DNA of 12,688 bases from Caldifarciminota bacterium (GTDB lineage Bacteria > Hydrothermota > Hydrothermia > B15-G9 > WFZT01), in assembly GCA_026986655.1 (NCBI GenBank), contig JALSOD010000115.1, forward strand, positions 1 to 12,688, given 5' to 3'. A program made the translations under genes and the position numbers. The stretch's first letter is position 1. Each line of letters begins with the position of its first letter. This document shows, piece by piece, positions 5,358-12,688 of the stretch. Under the pieces are notes generated by a model, which saw only the letters and a list, made by a program, of their open reading frames with translations, did no database searches and was not told the origin of the DNA.

Positions 5358-5858
5358 ATGAAGAGGTTTTTTGTACTACTGATTGGCACTATCTCACTCT
5401 TGAGTGCAGCCAATCAGGTGGCACCTGACTTCACTCTCAAAGACCTGAAAGGGAAGACATATACATTGAGTAACCTGTGGTCAGAAAAGCCGGTTGTGAT
5501 AGATTTCTGGGCAATATGGTGTCACTCATGTGGTCGAGCATTGAAAGAGCTTGAGGAACTGTGGGATGAAGCCGGTGACAGTAGCTTTTACCTGATCTCT
5601 ATTGATGTAGACAACCCTTCTAAAATTTCACGTGTAAAAAGTCTTGTAAAATCAAGAGGGTGGAAGTTTCCCGTCTTACTGGATTCACAGAAAAAGGTTA
5701 AATTAATGTATAAGGTTATGGCCCTGCCAACTCTCTACGTAGTAGATACTACAGGCCATATCGTCTATTTTAGAGTTGGCTATAAGCCTAATGAAAAGAA
5801 GGATGTTAAAAAAATATTGCTGAAATTAGGGGTTAAATTTAAGGGAGGTGTAAAGTAA
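5358..5858 (+). CDS. TlpA-like periplasmic thioredoxin-fold protein
   Basis: The protein has 166 residues. An N-terminal signal (MKRFFVLLIGTISLLSA) leads into APDFTLKDLKGK, the usual AhpC-TSA/TlpA opening. The active site is WAIWCHSC (Cys55/Cys58), the cis-Pro is in ALPT (Pro124), and VVDTTGHIVY is the conserved strand after it. It should act as a thiol-disulfide oxidoreductase in the periplasm, by family knowledge. It is the first gene of a five-gene operon whose next two products also carry CxxC thioredoxin-like sites, so these are plausible partners or substrates. The stop overlaps the next start (TAATG), with GGGAGGTG just before it. Confidence 0.9.
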   Translation: MKRFFVLLIGTISLLSAANQVAPDFTLKDLKGKTYTLSNLWSEKPVVIDFWAIWCHSCGRALKELEELWDEAGDSSFYLISIDVDNPSKISRVKSLVKSRGWKFPVLLDSQKKVKLMYKVMALPTLYVVDTTGHIVYFRVGYKPNEKKDVKKILLKLGVKFKGGVK

Positions 5859-7657
5859 TGAAGAAAGCTTTTGTAATAGCAATGATACTGACGATACCAT
5901 TTTCTCTTTACAGTGTTCAGAGAAAAGTCCTCGGTGAGCTTATGACAAATACTTCATGTGGAGGGTGTGCCTCTGCAAACGAGGCACTTGATAATGTAAT
6001 GCTGCAGTTTCCAGATCAATTAGTCGTTATTAGATATCACGCGTGGTGGCCGTCCAGCAGTGATCCATTCTATACAGCTAATCCAGGTGAAAACAGAGCA
6101 AGAATCAATTTTTATGGTGCTGACTATACACCCCATTTGTGGATAGACGGTCATGTTGATGGCGGATACAATCCTGGTCCCTGGGTTTCTTATATTCAGG
6201 GTGAGCTAAATATCCCTACATCAATAGCCATAGACATGCAGGTTCAGTATGATTCTACAAAGAATACGGGTGTTATTTATGTCACAATTTCGAACGAGTC
6301 GGATTCTACACACGATAGCCTACACCTTTACTATGTGATAACCGAGTCCAATATTTACTATCCGGCTCCCAACGGCTCTACTATACATAATCAGGTCATG
6401 CGGGACATGATCCCTGATGCCAATGGAATTCCCATAAATGTTCCACCTCATCAAAGTATTAGTGATACCCAGGATTTCACAATTGATCCTCGCTGGGATG
6501 AGACAAATTGTCAGGTAGTGGTTTTTGTTCAGAGTCACACCAACAAGCACGTTTATCAGGCAGATGCCAAATGGTTGTTTACATATCCCGAGTTGGAATA
6601 TACTCGTTACCGGGTAGATGATTCGGCAGGGGGTAACGGCGATAATGTACCACAGCCAGGAGAGAGTGTAAATCTATACATTAGTGTAAAAAATACCGGA
6701 AGAATAACAGCGCCAGCGTTTACTGCAACTTTGGCCTCTTCGAGTCAATATATTAACGTTGTAACTTCTTCTGTTTCCTATGATTCTCTTTGTGTTTATA
6801 GTGAGGAAGAAAGCGCAACGCCGTTTGTTCTCCAGATTGCCCCTAACACTCCTGATGGATATTTAACATGGTTAACGTTTACTATAACTGCTGGAACAGA
6901 TACATTTACCGATTCTATACCATTTATGGTAACAACTCGTCCCGGATTTTCGGATGATATGGAACACGGTGACACTCTCTGGACTCACGGGGGAACACAC
7001 GACAACTGGCACCTGACAACGATACGTTCTCATTCACCAGACCACAGCTGGTATAACGGATACGAAACAACCCATCAATACGCAAACAATACGGATGCAT
7101 ACCTTGAGAGTCCCTGGGTTGTGGTTCCTTCAAATGCTACTCTTTCCTATTTTTACTTCTTGATGGCAGAAAGAGGTTACGATTTCGCATACCTTGAGAT
7201 ATTCAACGGCAAAAGCTGGAAGAAAGTTAAATCATATACTGGGACATATATTTGGAGCATGGATAGTGTTAGCCTTGAAAACGTGGCTGGTATGGCAATA
7301 AAGTTCCGCTTCCACTTTGAGAGTGACGCAAGCGTCACACGAGAGGGATGGTATATAGACGATGTTAGACTTGGACCTGCAACATCGATAAATGAGAATG
7401 TTTCCCCCATATCGAAAATCGGGCAGATTAAACTGCTAAGAGTCACCAGAAAGTCAGTCAGTTTACTGGTAAATTCGGATCGTAGTGGAAGGCTTCAATT
7501 CAAAATTTACAACCCTGCAGGGAGACTTGAGATGGAGCTTAACAGACAGGTTGTAAAAGGCAATAACGTAGTTGAAATCCCTATCTACAATCTGAAATCC
7601 GGCGTTCACTTTGTATGGACAAACAAAAAGGTTGTTAAATTTTCATTGGTGAGATGA
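5858..7657 (+). CDS. Omp28-type thioredoxin-fold exported protein with jelly-roll domain and sorting-like tail
   Basis: The protein has 599 residues. After a signal peptide (to about residue 19), VLGELMTNTSCGGCASAN carries a CxxC site (Cys34/Cys37). The Omp28 pattern follows: RYHAWWP...DPFYTANPGENRARINFY, then TPHLWIDG and LYYVITESNIYY. Residues about 245-360 look like an Ig/CARDB-like segment (NGDNVPQPGESVNLYISVKN). Residues about 363-515 form a MAM/immune-inhibitor-A-like jelly roll (FSDDMEHGD...WHLTT..SHSPDHSWYNG...AYLESPW). The last 80 residues end as a sorting-like beta domain (FKIYNPAGRLEMEL...LKSGVHFVWTN...VVKFSLVR), like the C-terminal domains of type IX secretion cargo in FCB bacteria. 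Surface location is inference. Its stop overlaps the next start as ATGA. Confidence 0.8.
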   Translation: MKKAFVIAMILTIPFSLYSVQRKVLGELMTNTSCGGCASANEALDNVMLQFPDQLVVIRYHAWWPSSSDPFYTANPGENRARINFYGADYTPHLWIDGHVDGGYNPGPWVSYIQGELNIPTSIAIDMQVQYDSTKNTGVIYVTISNESDSTHDSLHLYYVITESNIYYPAPNGSTIHNQVMRDMIPDANGIPINVPPHQSISDTQDFTIDPRWDETNCQVVVFVQSHTNKHVYQADAKWLFTYPELEYTRYRVDDSAGGNGDNVPQPGESVNLYISVKNTGRITAPAFTATLASSSQYINVVTSSVSYDSLCVYSEEESATPFVLQIAPNTPDGYLTWLTFTITAGTDTFTDSIPFMVTTRPGFSDDMEHGDTLWTHGGTHDNWHLTTIRSHSPDHSWYNGYETTHQYANNTDAYLESPWVVVPSNATLSYFYFLMAERGYDFAYLEIFNGKSWKKVKSYTGTYIWSMDSVSLENVAGMAIKFRFHFESDASVTREGWYIDDVRLGPATSINENVSPISKIGQIKLLRVTRKSVSLLVNSDRSGRLQFKIYNPAGRLEMELNRQVVKGNNVVEIPIYNLKSGVHFVWTNKKVVKFSLVR

Positions 7658-8775
7658 AAAAGATAATTCTGGTTCTCACAATTCTTCTTTTCGTAAGTGG
7701 CTGCATTAAGAGGAGTAGCTTATTCCCTCCATCCAACGGGGGTAGAGGGACTGCTCCTGTTTTAATAGAACTCTTCTCCAACGATATGTGCACTCACTGT
7801 CCAGAAGCGGAGGAAATTATTGATTCACTCATGAGTACAGATACGAATCTTTATCTCATCACTTATCACATAGGGACACCAGACCACAATGATCCATTCT
7901 ACGTTGCTGACTCATCAGAGATAAATGCACGTATAACCTATTACTATGGGAACCCATATCCCGGAACCCCTTACGTTGTTATAAACGGCATTTATTCATA
8001 CACAGGTACACTTGGAGCACCAGTCTGGGGTGAAAAGATCGATGAGTTGCACAATAGAGATTATTCTACTGTTTTAAATGTTTCTGGCTCTTATAATCCA
8101 TCTCTACGCTCAGGAGTTCTAAAGGTCAGCCTATCAAGTACACCTGCAGGAAATTACAAGGTGAGGGTTGCAATGGTTGAATCTGACGTGCGATACAACG
8201 CTCCAAATGGGGATTCAGTTTACAACTATCTTTTGAGAAAAATGATAGGCGGTGCAGATGGTCTCTCCGGTGACACAACCTCGTTCAACTTCACAATCTC
8301 GCCAACAGTGAATGACACTAATATAGACTTCATTGTTTTTCTTCAGAACGATGATTCAAAGGAAATATTGGATGCAGTAAAAATCTCTCTTATGGATCTT
8401 GAGCAGAATACAAATGCCACACCACTTGAGCTTGCAACTTCTGACACAAACCTTGTAGTTCCCCCAAAGACGTTGATAGCTACTCGGATTTATCTTACAA
8501 ATAATCAGTCTGAAGTTGACTCTTTCAGGCTGGTGGTTGTGAGGGATTCACTTGATTCTCTCCTGTGGACATTAAGCCTCTGCGGTCAGGTTTGCCTACC
8601 AACTCTTGAGACAGTTGACACTGTTGAAGCAGGAGTTACAGACAGCACCTACCAGGTTGAATTTCTACATTCTTTATCAACAGATCCATCTGGAATTGTC
8701 TGGATAAAGGCCTGGTCATTGACAGACACAACTATAAGAGACTCTTTAAGATTAAATGTGGAGGCAGCAAAATGA
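7654..8775 (+). CDS. Omp28-type thioredoxin-fold lipoprotein
   Basis: The protein has 373 residues. MKKIILVLTILLFVSGC is a clear lipobox with Cys17. PVLIELFSNDMCTHCPEAEEII carries a CTHC site (Cys46/Cys49). YHIGTPDHNDPFYVADSSEINARITYY, then TPYVVINGIY and VRVAMVESDVRYN parallel the first 220 residues of the preceding gene, so the two are paralogues of one family. The C-terminal half (about 245-373) is beta-rich with no recognised motif and contains a C-x3-C pair (SLCGQVCLP). There is no jelly roll or sorting tail, and lipid anchoring replaces it. The start overlaps the previous stop (ATGA) with only a weak GGTGAG before it, indicating coupling; GGAGG near its end serves the next gene. Confidence 0.82.
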   Translation: MKKIILVLTILLFVSGCIKRSSLFPPSNGGRGTAPVLIELFSNDMCTHCPEAEEIIDSLMSTDTNLYLITYHIGTPDHNDPFYVADSSEINARITYYYGNPYPGTPYVVINGIYSYTGTLGAPVWGEKIDELHNRDYSTVLNVSGSYNPSLRSGVLKVSLSSTPAGNYKVRVAMVESDVRYNAPNGDSVYNYLLRKMIGGADGLSGDTTSFNFTISPTVNDTNIDFIVFLQNDDSKEILDAVKISLMDLEQNTNATPLELATSDTNLVVPPKTLIATRIYLTNNQSEVDSFRLVVVRDSLDSLLWTLSLCGQVCLPTLETVDTVEAGVTDSTYQVEFLHSLSTDPSGIVWIKAWSLTDTTIRDSLRLNVEAAK

Positions 8776-10127
8776 ATGTACTTTTGACAATGATTTTTGC
8801 TTTGAATTTATCACTCACAAGTGGAATTGAGACCCGCTTCTATAAAAACGATGGTGTGAGAATCATTGAAGAAACTGATCTCAACGCATGGATCGGTAAT
8901 TTTGCATTTGGATTGAATTATTCATTATTTCATCCTGAGACAAGTATGGCTTTCCAGAGCAGATTGGGAATTCTAAAAGGCTTCATAGAGACTCATAACG
9001 ACAACGTATTGCTACGGGTCGGTACTGCCTACACCACATTTGGCCGTGGACTCTTACTTTATACTGCCAAAGACGATGTTCTGAAGATGGACAGATTTGT
9101 AAACGGCTTATATTTAGAGGTTTCTAAAGGTGTCACCTTGATTAAAGCAATTGGCGGAATTTCGAAGGTTTACATTGATCACAAACTACAGGAAGATTCT
9201 ACAAGTCTCCTGATTGGGGCTGATATGACCCTGAACGTGATAGAAGGTGTCCAGCTTGGCGGTTCTATACTCGATTCGAGAGATGTAAAAGGATTTAACA
9301 CAAACTATTACTCTGTCAGGTCCGATATCGGAAGCGGAAATTTTGCATTCTACTTCGAATTTGGAGCAAGGACAGGATACAACAAAACCATTCTGGCTGA
9401 AAAGAACGGTTATGCAGATTACCTCTCTGTTTCCTACTCAACTGAGAGTTTTGGAGCAGTGGCCGAATTTAGAGACTACTGGCTCTTCGGAGAGGAGTAT
9501 GGAATTCCCCCTACTTTAAACAAATCTGGCATATACCTGAATGACGCCATGGATGAGAGGGCGCTTGCGCTCACTCTTAATTTTGCTCCCTCAGATTTTT
9601 ACACAGTGAATCTGAATCTATCAAGACTGTACTCAACCGGATATTTTGGACCAAAGAGTGAGTTAAATGAGGTGAATTTCCAGAATCAGTTACAGGGAGA
9701 ATCCCGCTTTGCTGAGTTTGATCTGAATTATCTCAAAATTACAGGTGGGAATGTTGCAATCGGAGTTGGCAATAGGGAGGAAATTGATCCACAGATAGAT
9801 TTTGGCTTTAGAACTGCAGGTCTGGAGTGGGAACTCTATTTTAGCAACAGGAAAAGGGATGATGACGGTGTGAAATACACCGACAGAGATGTGGCCCTTA
9901 CACTCGGATTTCTTGAAAATTATGATGTTACGTTTACCCTCCAGGATAGAAGCGGTGATCTTACGAATAGATGGTCGAATGTTGAGTTTAAGGGACAAAT
10001 ATTCGATAATTTTAGCCTGATTTTAACGGTGGGGTCCATGAGAGGCGACTTCATCTGTTCGGGTGGAATCTGTCGTTATGAACCTGAATTTGACGGAGTT
10101 ATTGTAAAGGCAGTGATAGTGTTCTAA
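8772..10127 (+). CDS. Outer-membrane beta-barrel candidate, DUF6029-like
   Basis: The protein has 451 residues with a short signal (MNVLLTMIFALNLSLTSG). Alternating polar/aromatic strands follow along its whole length: FAFGLNYSLF, FAFYFEFGARTGY, AVAEFRDYW and VTFTLQDRSG. It ends in VIVKAVIVF; a C-terminal Phe is typical of outer-membrane barrels inserted by BAM. The segment GTAYTTFGRGLLLYTAKDDVLKMDRFVNGLYLEV resembles the start of DUF6029 proteins, which I recall beside Omp28/TlpA genes in Bacteroidetes. That assignment is tentative. It has two Cys near the C-terminus (CSGGIC). It may serve as the outer-membrane partner of the two Omp28 proteins. The ATGA overlap with the previous gene and GGAGG upstream support the start. 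Confidence 0.72.
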   Translation: MNVLLTMIFALNLSLTSGIETRFYKNDGVRIIEETDLNAWIGNFAFGLNYSLFHPETSMAFQSRLGILKGFIETHNDNVLLRVGTAYTTFGRGLLLYTAKDDVLKMDRFVNGLYLEVSKGVTLIKAIGGISKVYIDHKLQEDSTSLLIGADMTLNVIEGVQLGGSILDSRDVKGFNTNYYSVRSDIGSGNFAFYFEFGARTGYNKTILAEKNGYADYLSVSYSTESFGAVAEFRDYWLFGEEYGIPPTLNKSGIYLNDAMDERALALTLNFAPSDFYTVNLNLSRLYSTGYFGPKSELNEVNFQNQLQGESRFAEFDLNYLKITGGNVAIGVGNREEIDPQIDFGFRTAGLEWELYFSNRKRDDDGVKYTDRDVALTLGFLENYDVTFTLQDRSGDLTNRWSNVEFKGQIFDNFSLILTVGSMRGDFICSGGICRYEPEFDGVIVKAVIVF

Positions 10128-10129
10128 AA

Positions 10130-11743
10130 ATGGATGTGAAGCGAGAAGAAAGAAAAAGGCGAACAGCGTTTTGGATCTCTTTTTTCCTTCCAGGATTTGG
10201 CCAGCTTTATAGGGGAAGAGTCGGATCTGGCCTTTTCTTCATTCTGGTCACTTATCCCTCCATCTACTTTTTCACAAAAGTTTATAAAGGAGTAAGCCCG
10301 GCAATTATCTCTCTCATCATTGGATATTTTACACTCTGGTTTTTGAATATCCTCGATGCAATCAAAGGACCTGTTTATCAGAAACCACCATGTAGACGTT
10401 CTTGCCCGGCGGATATTGACGTTGCGGGTTATATCGAACTCATTAGTGAGGGTAAATTCGATGATGCGCTTTATCTAATTTCTAAAAAGGCTCCTTTCCC
10501 TGGTGTCCTGGGCTACCTTTGTCCTGCACCTTGTGAGAAGGTGTGTTCTCGCAGGAGATACGACACCCCTATTCACATCAAGCATTTGAAACGTGCAGCC
10601 TTTACTTACGGAAACCTAAAATTTAATCCACCTGCAAAGGAAAGAAAGAAGAAGATCGCAATAATTGGGGGGGGTCCTGCGGGACTTTCTGCAGCTCATT
10701 ATCTAAGACAGGAAGGATTTAAAGTGGTCGTCTATGAGCGTGAAAATGAGCCGGGTGGTATGATGAGATACGGTGTCCCCGATTATCGGCTGCCAAAAGA
10801 GATTACACAAAAGGAAATTCAGCGTCTGATAGATGAAGGTGTGAAATTCAGAGCTGGAGCAGAATTTGGTAAAGATTTCGACTTGGAGAGTCTCTCAAAG
10901 GAGTATGACGCAGTTATTTTTGCCATCGGGGAATACTCATCACGGAGACTGGGCGTGGAGGGAGAAGATTTACCAGGTGTCTATACAAGCCTTGAATTTC
11001 TATTTCAGGTGAACAGGGGAGAGAACATATCTGTCGGGCAAGAGGTTATTGTGATAGGTGGAGGAGATGTTGCAATAGATTCGGCGCGTGTATCACTGAG
11101 ACTGGGAGCGAAGAATGTGAAAATCATTTCCCTCGAAAAAACGGACCTGACATCCCCTGAGCGGTTACCAGCAGACGATAAGGAAATTACTGAAGCAAAG
11201 GAAGAGGGAATTGAATTTCACGGTGAGCTTGGAATCAAGAAAATTACAATGAAAGAAGGCAAGTTTAAAGTTTTCACACGAAAGTGCGTCGCCGTATTCG
11301 ATGAAAGTGGCAGATTCTCCCCGAAGTTTGACGATAGCGTTGAAACCCCAACTTTTTCTGGAGACACGGTGATTGTTGCCATCGGGCAGGGAGCAGAGAA
11401 AGAGTTATTGAAAGATCTTCGAGGGAACAATATCTATGTCATTCATGGTGCCCCACTTGTTGTCGAGGCGATTGCCCGTGGCCGAGAGATAGCCAAAAGG
11501 ATAACGAAGAGCTTTGATGGACCTCTAAGGTCGTTTATCAAGTGGCTTTTTGAATTTGAGATTCAGGTTAAACCCCGGAGACTTTACAGGCATCCGGAGA
11601 AGTTCTCTCCTGTAAAAATAGATCAGGAAAAGCCGGAGAAAAGGATAAAAAGCTTTATTGTTGTGGATAAGGAATATTCACAGGAGGAGGCAAGGCTTGA
11701 GGCGTCCCGTTGCCTCCAGTGTCCATTCAGGTATAAGGTGTAA
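10130..11743 (+). CDS. TM2-like membrane domain fused to GltD-like Fe-S/flavin NAD(P) oxidoreductase
   Basis: The protein has 537 residues. Residues 12-80 form a TM2/DUF5683-like membrane domain (FFLPGFGQLYRG, two or three hydrophobic segments, NILDA). Residues 88-160 form an Fe-S domain like the N-terminus of glutamate synthase small subunit or SudA, with C88-x3-C92 and CPAPCEKVC (Cys131, 135, 139). FAD binding is at GGGPAG (180-185) and EPGGMMRYGVPDYRLPKE. The NAD(P) site is GGGDVA (310-315) and AIGQG follows. The terminal RCLQC adds Cys528/531. The usual C-terminal FAD motif (VFAGGD) is absent: after AIGQ only about 20 residues precede a degenerate IYVIHGAPLVVEAI. No glutamate synthase large subunit is nearby. 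It is the last gene of the thioredoxin/Omp28 operon, 2 nt after the barrel gene, so it may supply or accept electrons for that system. That role is inference. Confidence 0.8.
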   Translation: MDVKREERKRRTAFWISFFLPGFGQLYRGRVGSGLFFILVTYPSIYFFTKVYKGVSPAIISLIIGYFTLWFLNILDAIKGPVYQKPPCRRSCPADIDVAGYIELISEGKFDDALYLISKKAPFPGVLGYLCPAPCEKVCSRRRYDTPIHIKHLKRAAFTYGNLKFNPPAKERKKKIAIIGGGPAGLSAAHYLRQEGFKVVVYERENEPGGMMRYGVPDYRLPKEITQKEIQRLIDEGVKFRAGAEFGKDFDLESLSKEYDAVIFAIGEYSSRRLGVEGEDLPGVYTSLEFLFQVNRGENISVGQEVIVIGGGDVAIDSARVSLRLGAKNVKIISLEKTDLTSPERLPADDKEITEAKEEGIEFHGELGIKKITMKEGKFKVFTRKCVAVFDESGRFSPKFDDSVETPTFSGDTVIVAIGQGAEKELLKDLRGNNIYVIHGAPLVVEAIARGREIAKRITKSFDGPLRSFIKWLFEFEIQVKPRRLYRHPEKFSPVKIDQEKPEKRIKSFIVVDKEYSQEEARLEASRCLQCPFRYKV

Positions 11744-11809
11744 GGGGCAGTTATGTTCTAATCCATAAGACAGGAGGGATTGCTATTTATGAGCGGAAAA
11801 CATCCCTGC

Positions 11810-11840
11810 CTCCTTTAAAGAAAAGGAGATCTGAGTTTTT
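11810..11840 (+). terminator. Weak terminator candidate after the oxidoreductase gene
   Basis: CTCCTTT (11810-11816) pairs with AAAGGAG (11822-11828) around a 5-base loop. A T5 run lies at 11836-11840, seven bases after the stem. The stem is AT-rich and the T-run offset, so it is weak. It lies between convergent genes and could also serve the serine dehydratase gene. Confidence 0.35.
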
Positions 11841-11916
11841 AACACGGTGACTGTCTTTCTTCATCTAAAAATTTTTGAAGGTTATTATTAATTGGATTTG
11901 GTATTGGATAAAAACG

Positions 11917-12688
11917 TCAATCTGACTGTTTGAGAAAATTTTCTTTCTCCTTTTGAAGTCTTTCTGCGATTTTCCTCGCAGTCGGAGTAGCAGCAACTCC
12001 ACCAAGAGCTGTCTCTCTAAACTCCATAGGTAACCTCTTTCCTACTTTACCCATAGCATCAATAACCTCATCAGCAGGGATAACACTTTCAATACCAGCA
12101 AGTGCAAGATCAGCGGAGAGATATGCGAGGCTTGCTGCCATGGCATTTCGTTTTATACAGGGTACTTCTACGAGGCCGGCAACAGGATCACAGATTAGGC
12201 CCATGATATTTTTAAGAGCTATAGCTACGGCATGGTCGATCATTTTAGGCTGACCGTTTTCGAGATGTACGAGGGCGGCGGCCGCCATGGCGGCCGCCGC
12301 TCCGCACTCCGCCTGACAGCCACCTTCAGCGCCCGATAAAGTTGCTCTATTCCCAATTATTACCCCTACACTTGCGGCAACAACTAAACCTTCAATCATA
12401 TACTCATCTTCCTTTCCCGTTTCTTCCTGATAAGCTATCAGTGTTCCCAGGATAGCCCCTGACGCTCCCCCTGTAGGAAAAGCCACAATTCTGCACATGG
12501 ATGCGTTGGCCTCTCCCACAGCCATTGCATAACCCACTGCTTTTTTTACAATTTTAGAAAGGAATGATCTCTCCGATTTCAAATATTTCTTTCCAGCACC
12601 TTTAACAAGCAGAGCACTGCTCTTGAATTCGGGGGACAGTGCTTTTGATAACGAGTCTTTCATCGATGACCATATTTTTGAGAAGAAC
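11917..12688 (-). CDS. sdaAA: L-serine dehydratase, iron-sulfur type, alpha subunit (5' end outside window)
   Basis: The protein converts L-serine to pyruvate and ammonia using a [4Fe-4S] cluster, usually with a separate beta subunit not seen here. Family signatures are NASMCRIVAFPTGGASGA, LSGAEGGCQAECGAAAAM, GLICDPVAGLVEVPCIKRN and FRETALGGVAATPTA. The cluster Cys candidates are in GCQAE, CDPV and VPC. An ATG at 12663 is possible, but the frame stays open upstream to the window edge (FFSKIWSSMKD) with no stop and no Shine-Dalgarno. The family is about 290 residues long while 256 are visible. The real start therefore probably lies about 30 codons beyond 12688. It is convergent with the oxidoreductase operon and probably unrelated to it. 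Confidence 0.92.
   Translation of the reverse strand, partial: FFSKIWSSMKDSLSKALSPEFKSSALLVKGAGKKYLKSERSFLSKIVKKAVGYAMAVGEANASMCRIVAFPTGGASGAILGTLIAYQEETGKEDEYMIEGLVVAASVGVIIGNRATLSGAEGGCQAECGAAAAMAAAALVHLENGQPKMIDHAVAIALKNIMGLICDPVAGLVEVPCIKRNAMAASLAYLSADLALAGIESVIPADEVIDAMGKVGKRLPMEFRETALGGVAATPTARKIAERLQKEKENFLKQSD
12275..12300. repeat. Perfect 26-bp palindrome within sdaAA
   Basis: The sequence starting GCGGCGGCCGCC, with central ATG/CAT symmetry, is identical to its own reverse complement over 26 bases and contains two NotI-type GCGGCCGC sites. It encodes part of the AAAAMAAAA run, whose Ala residues are conserved in the family. The exclusive GCG/GCC choice contrasts with the AT-rich codon use around it. 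Confidence 0.8.

Noticed and set aside
10130..11743. Simple annotation as glutamate synthase small subunit (gltD)
   Set aside because: There is no large subunit nearby, a membrane domain is fused at the N-terminus and the C-terminal FAD motif is missing.
1..12688. CRISPR array, tRNA, rRNA, insertion sequence or phage genes
   Set aside because: No regularly spaced repeats, no tRNA-like cloverleaf noticed by eye, no transposase or integrase motifs in any plausible reading frame.

Overview
The window looks like a chromosomal segment of a Gram-negative, probably anaerobic bacterium with moderate GC content. An outer membrane is implied by a terminal-Phe beta-barrel candidate, Omp28-type thioredoxin-fold proteins and a C-terminal sorting-like domain. 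Omp28-type proteins combined with a sorting-like tail recall the FCB group and deep candidate phyla such as WOR-3/Hydrothermae. That placement is inference from gene content only. No phage, insertion sequence, CRISPR array, tRNA or rRNA was seen.

Left block (1-5088, all minus strand). In transcription order it holds an NtrC-family response regulator (5088-3724), then a control region with a near-perfect sigma-54 -24/-12 promoter (3355-3340) and an upstream palindrome (3462-3481). Next come a broken small exported 'PPSW/GD-V/WRG' protein gene (3289 to about 2893), a GC-rich hairpin, a DUF2202 ferritin-like lipoprotein (2807-2133) and a second hairpin. A stub of a DUF4405 cytochrome gene (2026-1880) precedes a full DUF4405 b-type cytochrome-like membrane protein (1819-998). 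The block ends with an intact paralogue of the small exported protein (1001-618) and a sensor histidine kinase (618-1) cut by the window edge exactly at its predicted phospho-acceptor His. The last three genes overlap by 1-4 nt and form one translationally coupled unit. The block reads as a two-component, sigma-54-controlled envelope module with redox and metal-binding parts, containing a decayed copy of two of its own genes.

Right block (5300-11743, plus strand). A sigma-70-like promoter (5300-5328) leads a tight five-gene operon with junctions of 1-4 nt overlap or a 2-nt gap. The genes are a TlpA-like thioredoxin (CHSC), a 599-aa Omp28-type protein (CGGC) with a jelly-roll and a sorting-like tail, an Omp28-type lipoprotein (CTHC), an outer-membrane beta-barrel candidate, and an unusual oxidoreductase. 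The last fuses a TM2-like membrane domain to a GltD-like Fe-S/FAD/NAD(P) core and lacks the usual C-terminal FAD 'GD' motif. Together they suggest a transenvelope thiol/electron system, which is inference.

Right edge. A convergent minus-strand gene (11917 to beyond 12688) encodes the alpha domain of Fe-S L-serine dehydratase. It carries a perfect 26-bp GC-only-armed palindrome inside its coding sequence.
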